Part shown: positions 54,094 through 64,000 of the stretch, in pieces | How the letters are laid out: the number at the start of each line of letters is the position of its first letter | How positions within the stretch are numbered: position 1 is the stretch's first letter | Assembly: GCA_025174535.1 (NCBI GenBank) | Contig: JALBUN010000041.1 | Coordinates: forward strand, 1-64,000 | DNA from: Cantharellus purpuraceus | Taxonomy: Eukaryota > Basidiomycota > Agaricomycetes > Cantharellales > Hydnaceae | Direction of reading: 5' to 3' | Length of the DNA stretch: 64,000 nt | Position numbers and translations under genes: made by a program | The notes under the pieces: model-generated | The model's database searches: none | What the model was told of the DNA's origin: nothing | What the model saw: only the letters and a program-made list of their open reading frames with translations

Positions 54094-56456
54094 CTACACA
54101 ACATACCCAGCAACGGCGGCCAATCCCAGAGCCACGCCGACTGCGAGCATGTTCACACTTGCACTCACTGCCCCGCTTTTGCTGGACGATCCTTCGCCAA
54201 AGGGAGAAGCCGTGCTGTTTCCCCCCAAAGAGGCTCCCTGTCCATTCCAGCAATACTGGTTGAAACACGTCGCGCAGACACCCTCCCGCTGCACGCCTGC
54301 TCGCGCACGCGCCCGATCGACCACCGCACATGCAAGACATGTGCCCCATTGCGTACCATTGATGCCTTGCGTGGCAATCACGAACGCCTGGTCAATGAAT
54401 GCTTGGACCTTGGCAGCGCGGTAATTAAAAAGCGTCAACAGAAATCGTGTATCCCGTCACATGGCACATACCTCTGCCTGCGGGTACGCATTCTGCGAGG
54501 TACTCGTGTTCGTCACGGGTGCTGCGCCGTCAGCAGGAGGTCCGCCATTTGCGATGTAAATAATCATCGGTGTCGACGTGTCGTTACAACCAAAGAAAGT
54601 TGGTCGTCTGTTGAGACCTTCTTGTACAATGGTGTCGGCGGTGGCAGGAATCGATGGGAACGGATACTGTGACCCGAACAATGAAGCCCGTTCTGCCGCA
54701 GTCTAAATACAGAAAATGGTAGACGAGTGCAGCACACAGTTGCTCGACTTACGATCAAGTCTGTACCATTGGTAAAGTTGTCAGTCAAGTCAGCAGCCTA
54801 GTATTACGGATTCATCAGCAGGCCATCGACTTTCGCAAAGTATACAGTATACCGCATCAATGGCCAAGATAGTGTCGACTCCTCTAGCACGAACAAGCAA
54901 TGGCTGCAAAGGAAGAACCTCCCCATCTTCGCCCCCATCAACAAAGGCCAGGAAATCCTCATTGGAAGCACTGTATGTCGACTAATCAAAAGTCAATAGG
55001 TGTTCGCAGAATATTCGAGCGTGACTTCGCACAGGATTCACTCCCTTGAACGGGTTAGGGACGGCCGCTGAATCAAGCCGAACGCCCTCCGATGGAAACG
55101 CGGATTGCAGAAGTTGGATCAACGGGCCAACGGGAGATGATTGAAGTATAGTAGCGGAAACTAATCCACAGCAACAACATCAGAAGATATCTCTGGAAAC
55201 CAACTGAATAAGAGAAGAGAAACAAGACCCACGATTGAATTGATTGAACAAATTGCTGGACATGCCCGCGATGAAGGAGACCTGGTCGAGACCCGCCATA
55301 CAGTGACTTGAATTTGTCGACCCGAGGAGTGAGGTGGGGATGAAACTCGCAAGGGAGGGATCCCAGGAGCCAGACTCAACTGTTCACGGAGAACCAAAAG
55401 AAAGTTGGTGACTGCATTTTCAAGTTTACACATACAATAGTGACTCACAGACATTGAATTCCCATATCTCACTCGTCAGCGGTACCGTATCCTGCGGAAG
55501 TATAGCAGAAGTGTTAGGGTGGGACGGAAGCGAATCGACTATGACAATGGGGAAAGGTTGCTCGTGAGCTTGAAAAGAGGGTCTAAAGATCTCAATATGA
55601 GACATTGATTCCAGTCCACCAATTATGTCTCTCACAGGTTCGCAAGGCCCGAAAGTAAAATTCCTGCACCGTGGGTTCCATTACTCAGTATATTCTGCGC
55701 AGTCGTCCCATTGGCAAAATGTCTGGCCAAAGTCCTGCTCCATGGATCGGTAATGGTAATGGGCAATCCCGAAGAAACTTGTTTCGCCTTGGATTCGGCG
55801 ATCAGTAACTCGAGATACGCCAATGTGTCATTAACACTGGACCCTGGAGCAATCATATCAAACTGTGCGAGGAATCCACCGAAAGCGGCATTTGAATTGC
55901 TGGACGATGTTGATGTCGCAGGGGGGAGGGCAAGCTCGGAAAGGCTAGGGAAATTGGCCTGTGACAAGGCTGTGACGAGCCAAGAACCTCCCGAGAGGCC
56001 GGCAAGATAGGTTGCCGCCTGGAGTAAACCCCCAGTACCCGTCTGGTTGACCGCGGTCGTATTCCTCCCGTCCAGAGAGCTCAAGACCCCTGTTCCAAAC
56101 AGTGCTGCACGGTATCCACCTCCTGAGACGGCGATGCCGAGTTTCGGAAGCGACCCGGTGGACGAGTTCGTCAGGAGGTTAGATACGTAACTCGGTAATG
56201 GCGAAGAAGACGTGGCGTTGACGTTCTTCAGATAGGTCTTCCATGCAGCAGGTAGAACGTCGGTGGTGCGAGAGGAGACATAGGAGCTCTCTCCTGACGA
56301 TAGGGTTTGGTTAGCAGCCGCACCCGCAGAACGTACTAGAGCCACATTAGATGGACACGCAACTGCTGTGGGATTTGGCAGTGGTGCAGTTGACGAGGAC
56401 TGTGCCACGACAAAAGGAAGCAATGCGAGGACGAAGCTGGAAGTGAATGAACGCAT
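54094..56456 (-). CDS. Secreted GPI-anchored lysophospholipase (phospholipase B)
   Basis: ATG at 56456; signal peptide MRSFTSSFVLALLPFVVA. The family marks appear in order: KLGIAVSGGGYRAAL (oxyanion region), LAGLSGGSW (G-x-S-G-G with the catalytic Ser), DPWSRTLARHF, EQPFPIVIVDSLP, SGSWDPSLASFIPTSLLG, FVDGGEDGEVLPLQPLL (catalytic Asp), VDTILAID, and a Cys-rich end with QWGTCLACAVVDRA and CATCFNQYCWNG. A Ser-rich spacer and a hydrophobic tail, MLAVGVALGLAAVAGYVV, suggest a GPI-anchor signal. It removes acyl chains from phospholipids at the cell surface. Many N-glycosylation sites (N-x-S/T) are visible. About seven introns split it; all catalytic residues are present. Confidence 0.88.
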
Positions 56457-56467
56457 TGCGACAATGA

Positions 56468-58823
56468 TTTCTATAAAGCACGTCGGGACCCGTTCAGTTT
56501 GGAAGTGGAACAGGCTCTACAGAGTTAGTGTCTCAGAATGGTGTGAGACAACGTTGAGACAAACGTCAAAACCCTGATTTGGGAGTTTGATACATTTGGA
56601 ATCGAAGGCGCATGCGTACGGATAGATAATAATACACATGAACTTAGGCGTAAGTGTGAGCTTCTTCCGGTCACTCTCTGTCACCCTGCTGATGGTAACT
56701 TCTGTATCAGTCACGTGACGCTTTCAGCTCCGAAATTCCCATAGCCGCGAGGTTCGTTTGGGCATACCGTATGATTTTCATATTGAAATCTTCACAGGTA
56801 AAATTAAACATACTATAAATACCTTCACAGGTAAACTAGAATGATTGATAGTTGGGAATAATGTACCTTAAGCACGACTGAGGAAGTCAGCTGCCTTATA
56901 TACCATCGCAGCTGTGGAACAATTACTGATGGAATAAATAGATCAAAGTATGATGGGTCGTTGTCATGTGGATCGTATGAACAATAGGGCGTATATGGAA
57001 CCAGCTTAGGCTGAGTTTCGCTAGCTATGATAGCGGTAGGAAAAGCTACAGTTGAGTGTTCACACCACACATGCCGCTTTGAAGCACCATTCAAAAAGAG
57101 TGTCAAACCTCACTACCATAAACTATGAGGGTGCTCAGGCACAGGGCAGAAACTTATGACAACCAGGGAGGTGGTTTTGGGAGACACAGCAGTAGTGGCT
57201 AGGAGCACGAGGAGAGTTTCATGAACACTGGCCATGGTTGTCCATTGCAAGTCGCACTTACAAAGGGATGCCATGCCGTCCGGCTTTCATTCGGCGATCT
57301 GACAAGCTGCCGGTCCAGGCCTGAACCGTTGCACCACATTGGACAAACGTCGGGTTAAGTTGAGACTATGGTGGAGCATCAAAAAATGGGGGTTTCAGCT
57401 TAAGTTGGTCCATATACGCCCTAAAGCCCTACATTAGGACGACCCATGTTAACGCGTTGTTATGTGGGGCAGATGAGTTTGGTATTCCAACAGAATAAAA
57501 ATCAAGGATCGAACTCCAGCGAGTCGTCGCATTTACAAATGCTATCCATCAAACCCCCATTATTGCCCACATCATAGCACACTCGTTATTTACAAGTTCT
57601 TCAGTAAGAAATCGACTTCCTGAAGAATATATCTGAACTAATAACAAAAATGCTCATTTTAATCCTGCTTACTATCTTAGGATATACCCTGGCATATAAC
57701 GAGCCAGGAGCAGTTTGGAAGAAAAGCTGCCAAAGCAGAACATGATAATAGGTGAAAAAGTTACTCAAACAGCTAAACCTCTACTCAATAATGAATATTC
57801 ATATGAAGCTATAGTTCAACCAGGTAGCTGTACGGTTGAAACATTCACCTTGCTCCAAACTTTTTTACCGTAAGTTGGTCTAACCTGCGATAGAAACATT
57901 GGATGTAGGCATCGTTTCCTCCCTGTCCATACTCTTCGTGCAACTTTTCGTTTCAGCGATATAAGGCGGATCGCTGCCTGCAAGGAGCCGATCCCCCTCC
58001 TTTCCCCCTCTTTGGCTACGCGCAACCCTGCAAACCCTCATAAGCGCCGCAGCCTTTCTTCCTATATGGTTAGGTTTTGATGATCACAAACGTGTAACTA
58101 AGGAAATCGACAAAATCATCAAACGTGGGACGGCACAGCAAATGCTGAACTAACTCTTGCTATGCACAATAGCTTTACGGCACCTTGAACTACTGGCGCT
58201 GGAGCTCTACATACTATTCACATTCGGGGCTGCATTCTCCCAGTTGTGACAACTGTGCTCGTGTGATCGCGAGTTTATGCTTGGCAGGAACTTTCCCAAA
58301 CTCCCACATGCCTTCTATACCCTCGCCCAGGTTTGATCTACTGTTGACACTCGGCATCACTCCGAAGACAAGCCCTGCGTGGCGCACTATGGAGCAGTAC
58401 TGTCAGCTAATCTAATATGTACTCACAAGTGAGACATACCAAAAACTGGTTAGTCTAAATGGACGGTCTCTAACACTCTTAAGATCCTAAGCAATACAAC
58501 CTTGAACAAGGATGTGCTGTGGTCATGCAAGATGCATTCCAATGTATGACGCTGTATTTTTGTAGAACACCAACGTTTACTGTTTTCTGCGCTGTTGACA
58601 AATCTACTGGAAGAAATCTTTGATGGCAGTACTGTGGGCCCGGAAGGGCATGTATCACTTCTTGGAATATGTTCATGACATGCAGCCCGCTCCACACGTA
58701 TTGAATGCTGCCAACGCATTTCCAATGCTCCCTCTCAAACGAGGGCGGCAAATGGACTTCGCTCAGTGCATAAATTCGGACGACCCAACTCCATTCTGAG
58801 TTCCCTGCCTCTGGCTCTCACTG
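56468..58823. other. Gene-poor stretch of 2.3 kb
   Basis: Short frames such as 57816-58025 and 58450-58751 (minus) lack family features. A sequence around 57500 looked briefly like a tRNA T-arm but did not fold. The left part would contain the phospholipase promoter and the right part the chitinase promoter. Confidence 0.35.
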
Positions 58824-60431
58824 ATGTTTCGCTCTGCTGCTCGTCTTTTTGCCGCATTGACGGTAGGCTCCAACCTTGTAGCTGTATGCTCTTATCATTT
58901 GCGTGGTGTGCTAGCCCCTCGGATGATTTCGGATGATACTCAGTTTGTCATCTACCGGGATCAATGGGCTTTGGATACAAAGACCACAACCTCTCCTGCT
59001 GCTCCTCACTTTGTTGTCTACTCGGACCAGTGGGTTTCTGGTGAAAATGGACCGCCCCCTCCCTCTGTGATCACGGTGCGTTTACCTATCATCAAAAATT
59101 ATATCCGACAATTTATACACCATATGCTCAGGGTTTCAATGTCTTGTAAGCCAGTGCGATTAGTAACTTTGCACCTATCATTCAAGACATTGTAAGTATT
59201 CTTGCATTCCTCCTCGCCTCGGGCCCTGCGGATCAAGCAGAAGAATGGGTGCAAATAGGCGACTCGGCGCGCTCGTCTATCAAGACACAATACAACAATG
59301 CTGGTGTCAAGGTCGGTGAAGTCACTGGGATGCCATGCCTATTCATAATATGGACCCAAAAATATACATTAATATCATCAGCTTGTGGTATCGGCATTTG
59401 GCTCGACGGAGAGTCCGACAACTTCAGGCGAGGACCCTATTAAGCTAGCAGAGACCATGGCGGCCTGGGTAAAGCGGTATAATTTGGACGGTATCGACGT
59501 AGATTACGAGGCTGGTTCTTTGTGATTATCTACGGGAGATAACGCTGACGTTGATGCTGTGTGGCAGGACTTTAATGTGGTCTCCTCAGGCAAGGCTGTC
59601 GACTGGCTTGTGACATTCACAACAGTGTTGCGTCAGAACCTCCCACAAGCACAATACATCATAACCCATGCTCGTGAGTCACGTTGTCTCTCTTTACTAC
59701 CTGACCTCTTAGTGACTTGTCATTAGCTATTGCTCCATGGTAGGTACACGAATACTTGACCATGAAAGGTGTCAACACAAACTCAGGTTTCCCTCGGCCA
59801 CTGGCAGTCCATACTTGAGTGTAGACAGCAAAGTGGGAAGTATAATTGACTGGGTAAGTAACCGCATGAAAACATCGTTACGTCAACCGCTAAGTGATCT
59901 CGCCCAAAGTACAACGTGCAGGTAATATCCTACACACTCATTACGTTCCAGTCTGTGTTTTACAACTGCTCTCCATCGTGCACACACAGTTCTACAGCCG
60001 TACGTCGATCATTCCCACTACTCCACTATCTCATATCTCTCGGCTTCTCAGAAGGTAGCGAATATACCACATGCACTGGCCTCGTCGCAAATTCCGGCAC
60101 GCCGTTCGCCAATTCATCCATCTTTGAGGTCAACGCAGCGGGCGTGGGTCTCGACAAGATCGTCACGGGAAAACCCGCTACGGCAAGTGATGCAAGTGGA
60201 TTCATTGACCCCTCTACCTTAGCCACTTGCGTGCAACAAGCGAAGAATAAGGGGTGGAGCGCGGGTGTTATGGTGTGGCAGGTGAGCGGGACGTTTTGCC
60301 ATTGAAAAATTTATGCAGTCTTAACGAACGATCTTGTCCTTGTGCGCGTGCACCTTCCCCCTGTATAACAGTATCCGAATGCTGCAGCGAGTTGGATCAA
60401 GACCGTGCGATCTTTGTCGTGGCCCATATGA
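58824..60431 (+). CDS. GH18 chitinase-like secreted enzyme
   Basis: Starts MFRSAARLFAALTVGSNLVA (signal peptide). Exons join to give PHFVVYSDQWVSGENGPPPP, LVVSAFGSTESPTTSGEDPI, then the catalytic YNLDGIDVDYE (D-x-x-D-x-D-x-E with the acid Glu). After an intron come DFNVVSSGKAVDWLVTFTTV, QAQYIITHAPIAPW, VGSIIDW, YNVQFYSQGSEYTTCTGL and KPATASDASGFIDPSTLATC, QQAKNKGWSAGVMVWQ, and a last exon YPNAAASWIKTVRSLSWPI to TGA 60429-60431. All joins use GT-AG introns, so the gene seems intact. It would cut chitin or a related glycan at the cell wall. The gene lies tail to tail with the cerato-platanin gene 360 bp away. The pair has a decayed duplicate at 62.25-62.86 kb. Confidence 0.87.
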
Positions 60432-60788
60432 GAGGGCTAGTGCCGTATATATTACAGATGGTGACTCGCATGTAATTCTACCGCCTCATAAGGGATCTTA
60501 ACCTGGCAGAATTAAAAATCACCTCGTCTCACACGTATTAGGTATGTTGTAGTGGTGAGTTCCGGATTCGATGAAGTATCGTTGGATACTCAACAAGCTA
60601 TGTTAATAAAACTTATATCGATCCCCCATCGCTACTGGATAACCCACTAAAGAAAAATCGGGTTATAATTTAGGAGCATACAGGTATGAGTAATGTCCTT
60701 TTCTGCAGGAATAAATATCGGCCCAAAATGCATCATCCTCTCAACAAGTGATAGCCCCTCTCGATCGTATATGGTCCATAAAATGTAT

Positions 60789-61277
60789 TCACAGTCCACA
60801 TTTAGAAGCAGCGACCTCTGTCGCGGTGACATCGACTCTGCCCAGTTGGACAGCCTGACCGTTGGTGAGGACGTCCAAAGCCCTCTGGGCTATATTGAAG
60901 CCTTTGGGTCCCGCATCGATCGCCAGAACTGTTTCAAGCACCAGCATCGGCATCACTTCTAGGAATTAAATGAAACGGGAAGACTCACCGTTGATCGTCT
61001 TCCCCTTGTACGTAAGAGCCCAACAGCTTCCACACTTGGGACTGTTCCATCCTGCCACGGCAGGTGCGCCGCCGATGAAAGGGAAGGTAGGTAGTGAGTT
61101 AAAGGTGGTGAATCCTTTGGTACGCAGCCCGTTCGCTCCATTGCTGCAAGCGACAATATCCAGACTGTTGCTCCCTTTGTCGTAGGTATTGTCGTAGGAA
61201 GCAGTGGAGGCAAAGCCGTTGACTAAACTAAGAGCAGAGACAATTACGAGAATGGAGAGGAGGCTGTAAATATTCAT
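60789..61277 (-). CDS. Cerato-platanin family secreted protein
   Basis: ATG at 61277 (MNIYSLLSILVIVSALSLVN, a signal peptide). The mature start ASYDNTYDKGSNSLDIVACS is followed by NGLRTKGFTTFNSLPTFPFI, GWNSPKCGSCWALTY and, after one intron (about 60990-60925), PKGFNIAQRALDVLTNGQAV and a final Cys. The four conserved cysteines of the family are present (VACS, PKCGSC, KCGL). Family length (about 120 mature residues) fits. Cerato-platanins are small double-psi beta-barrel proteins at the fungal surface that bind chitin oligomers and can act as elicitors in plants. A chitin link fits the adjacent chitinase gene. A TATA-like box is not obvious. Confidence 0.88.
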
Positions 61278-62250
61278 GATAAAGAACTGTAGAAACGGTG
61301 GGTGCTTTCGACTGTCGTTGGATGCTACGAAACCTGACAAGCAAGGATCACCGAACGTTGAACTAGACGCTTTTATAGCAGTCGGAATGTATTTCGAGGG
61401 GAGAAGGCGCAAAATTGAAAGGCCAAGGACTTCGGAAAAAGCTGGCCATAGATAAACAGGGGAAGAGAAATCATCGATCAGCGAGGACAATTCCTTTAGG
61501 GTCCGGCTTGTCCTTCGAAATAATAAAAGTCTCCTCGTATCGTATTAAAACGTCGATTTGACCAAGGCAAATTCCCCGCGTCCGGAGGGCCGTTTCGGAT
61601 CCTACAACATCTCGACGGCCGCTCGGTCCTCTCCTCGCACTCAGACTTATATGCCCTCAACTCGGGCTGCGCTTTCGCGATCTGCAATATTCCGAGTTTG
61701 CGCGATCAGCGGCTTTGCGGATGGCGCTACACTAGCGGGAATTTCGGAAGTTTAGCAGTGAGCCGTCGCTGCTGATGGTCAGGCGTCCTAGGGGCTCACT
61801 CCCCACTGTTTGGCGGATACTAGCTCCGGCTGGTATTTGGCTTGGACCCCCTTCTGCGCCCAGACATAAGTTGGCTTACTATCATATTATTGCTTTTGTC
61901 CCCTAGGTTAGTCATCATGCTGACCTTTCCACACTGGGGATTTTTAATGCCCTTCTTCGCTTGCTTTGTATTTTTTGATCTCCATTTTCATGTACATACA
62001 TACAAGCATGTACGGATTTCGCTCCTCTCATCAAGAGGGGAAATTTTTAGGGCTTGACGCAGAGCGGTTGGGGGCATCCCGGTCAAGCTGGCATGGATCA
62101 TGGTATCACATGGGTAATCCATCTAGCATGAACTCGCATCAAGTTGTAAGCCGAACGTTCCGGAATTACAATTCTTGCTTGCCGATTGTCGCTGTTATTG
62201 AGGAATGGGGATCTACTCTGATCAAATTTCTTGTCCCGCGTGCCGTGCGC
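61278..62250. other. Intergenic stretch between the two chitinase/cerato-platanin units
   Basis: It holds the cerato-platanin upstream region (with GATGCTACGAAACCTGACAA at about 61320, repeated near 62890) and a GC-rich stretch at 61560-61740. No gene was recognised. Confidence 0.4.
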
Positions 62251-62254
62251 CCTG

Positions 62255-62328
62255 CAGATAGTTTTCCGAATGCTGCAGTCAGTTGGATCGCACCCCGCAA
62301 TCCCTATAAGAGAGAGCCGGAATCGTAG
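62255..62328 (+). pseudogene. Chitinase last-exon remnant
   Basis: FPNAAVSWIAPRNPYKREPE matches the start of the intact chitinase last exon (YPNAAASWIKTVR at 60371-60431). The DNA match CCGAATGCTGCAG...AGTTGGATC supports common origin. The remaining exons are not recognisable upstream, so only the tail of a duplicate persists. Confidence 0.6.
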
Positions 62329-62554
62329 ATATTGAATATGCCGGTCACCCTGCAGGTAACTTCATCGCCTCTACAACAGTTCCGAGCCTGCCAATAGACT
62401 AAAAAATACGAACGTCTCACTCATCATCCCTGATATCAAAAATGAAACGGAACTGGAATAACTGTCAGTCCAAAGTGCATTATCCCAGTAGAAGAAGCAC
62501 AACCGCCCAAACCTCCAGTTATGTTGATGGAACCGCGAAACCGGGCGACAAGAA

Positions 62555-62858
62555 TGAGATTACAATCCGCATGTAGAGGCAGCGACCTCTGTCGCGGTAA
62601 TATTTGACCAAGTTGGACGGCCTGATCGTCGGTGAGGACGTCCAATGCCTCTTGGGCCATCTTGAAACCTTTAGACTCGACATTGATCGTCATGGCTTTT
62701 TTCATGGACCCTAACAACTCCCACATTTGGGACTACTATTCAGACTGTTGCCCTCGTCATCATAGATACTACCATAAGAAGCAGAAGGAGACAAAGCCGT
62801 TGACTGCGCTGAATGCAGAGATCGTTGCGAGGGTGTAGAGGAGACTAGGGAAACGCAT
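62555..62858 (-). pseudogene. Cerato-platanin duplicate, broken
   Basis: An ATG at 62858 gives MRFPSLLYTLATISAFSAVN, a signal peptide like that of the intact gene, then frame changes, then SPKCGSC followed by a stop. KGFKMAQEALDVLTDDQAVQ comes from the second exon. The central third of the mature protein (between the first and second Cys regions) is missing. The sequence upstream (about 62890-62920) still matches the promoter region of the intact gene. Confidence 0.75.
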
Positions 62859-64000
62859 TATGGAGGATTGTGTGCTCCTGGGCTGTTTGTTGGATGCCAC
62901 GAAGCCTGACAAGCAAGGAACGCAACGCCCAACACGGAGATACTCTTACCGTCGTCGCCTCTCAAGACAACCGACCAGCAGGGCTTAGGGGAACTGGAGG
63001 GCAGCCAAAATCCGCCAAGCTCAAGCGTTCCTCTCCTGGCCCGTTAAAAACATACAGAAGTCACAAAGTCACGCCAGGAAGGAAAGGATAAAGCTGCACG
63101 GTCATGGACACAGAGCTGGGGAAAAGGTTAGGTATAGACAGGGGGGAGATGCATCAGCACCAGACGACTCTTTCTTCCGTGAAAAGATTCGAGCCTCTCC
63201 ATAGAGCGGTCAGACCCCGATCTGATGAAATTTGAAAGGTTGAACCATTGGAGAATGCGGCTGCTTGTCTGTACAAAAAGGACACCAGCGCCTTCAGTCT
63301 CGTTTGCAAGTGCCAGCGCGGGTCATGTGGACAAGAGCTAGAGCAATCCATGTACCCTCCGTGATGTTACACGCCGGATGTTCCGGAATTACAAATTCCT
63401 TTAACCGATCGGATTCAACGACGAGGCGGACCGGTCTGCTGCCTGCTTTCCTCCGATAGAAGTTCATTCGTCGACGTACCCTTTCTCTTTACATATGTAT
63501 ACGAGGGCCAGATCCACGTTGCTCATATGCACTTGATCCCGGTGAATAACGATCACTTTCAAGGCCGGCTTACTGTTTTCTCCCTTCTTCAAGAAGTAGG
63601 GAGGATACCCGCCATTCCCTGAGTAATACACGTGCTATGCGGACGTGTGCAGGTGCCTCGTCACAGCCTGAGGTTCCGCGCTCATAATGGGACGACAGAG
63701 TGGGGACCAACACGACAAGGGTTTCCACGGCACAACCCATTACTGAAGCTGGTGGGCATCTCGTCTTGTACAGCACTGCGCCACAGAGGGAGTGGTGCGT
63801 TATCGTGGAGCGTCGCGCAACACGAAAAACTATACCCTGCCTGGATTGAGGCTGGTTTTACAGTCATGTCAGTGTGCAGTGCGCGTCGAGCACCCCAGTT
63901 CAAGCAAGCAAGTCAACTGCAGAAGGGAACGGAAAGCATGCAAAGTTTAGTCCTACCACCTGATACTCACTATAAATTTGGATGATGCAAAGCCTGTGGA
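62859..64000. other. Right-hand end of the window, no gene recognised
   Basis: The first 60 bp resemble the upstream region of the intact cerato-platanin gene. A 15-bp GTTCCGGAATTACAA occurs here (about 63379) and also near 62156. No other feature is supported. Confidence 0.35.

Noticed and set aside
57490..57560. Possible tRNA on the minus strand (GGAGTTCGATCC)
   Set aside because: The T-arm-like motif has no matching acceptor stem, and the anticodon arm has a loop that is too short.

Overview
The window looks like a piece of a filamentous basidiomycete (Agaricomycete) genome. Genes are split by many short GT-AG introns of about 45-70 bp. The gene set (DUF6533 membrane protein, protein-kinase-like protein, GMC oxidoreductase, P450, GH18 chitinase, cerato-platanin, secreted phospholipase B) is typical of mushroom-forming fungi. 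About half of the window is nested LTR retrotransposons. No prokaryotic features, CRISPR arrays, rRNA genes or convincing tRNA genes were seen. Intron positions were inferred by eye, so exon edges are approximate.

Layout. 1-7.7 kb: decayed Ty3/gypsy (family 'G1') and Ty1/copia pieces, including a pseudogene for a coiled-coil protein with paired Cys motifs that lies antisense to gypsy pol. 7.7-17 kb: a gene island with a small two-exon gene, a kinase-like gene (minus), an unclear exon cluster, a DUF6533 gene (plus) and a cytochrome P450 (minus). 17.4-29.5 kb: a copia gag fragment, then an 11.7-kb gypsy element ('G2', minus) with 1.45-1.48-kb LTRs, gag, pol and an extra third ORF. Its gag and pol share one frame and are separated by one TAA. 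29.5-33.65 kb: the 3' part of a second G1 element (plus), split by a solo G2 LTR with a 5-bp target duplication, followed by its own antisense Cys-motif gene. 33.65-42.71 kb: a 9-kb pile of TG...CA elements, partly tandemly duplicated, all inside one 391-bp G1 LTR. 42.7-44.3 kb: LTR and gag remnants, a different LTR element's 3' end packed with short perfect hairpins, and an antisense ORF remnant.

44.6-61.3 kb: a second gene island with a GMC oxidoreductase (plus), a DUF218/YdcF-like membrane protein (minus), a large ankyrin-repeat protein (minus), a secreted GPI-type phospholipase B (minus), a GH18 chitinase (plus) and a cerato-platanin (minus). The convergent chitinase/cerato-platanin pair appears to have been duplicated in tandem. 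The second copy is reduced to a chitinase last exon and a broken cerato-platanin at 62.25-62.86 kb. The last 1.1 kb has no recognisable gene.

The most notable observations are: the antisense Cys-motif gene held at the same place in two copies of one gypsy family; an array of TGASTCA (Gcn4/AP-1-type) heptamers in the G2 LTR promoter; the in-frame gag-TAA-pol layout and third ORF of G2, with an Asp-to-Asn change at an integrase catalytic position; a run of about eleven perfect hairpins across an internal/LTR junction; and repeated arginine-to-TGA nonsense changes in the older elements.
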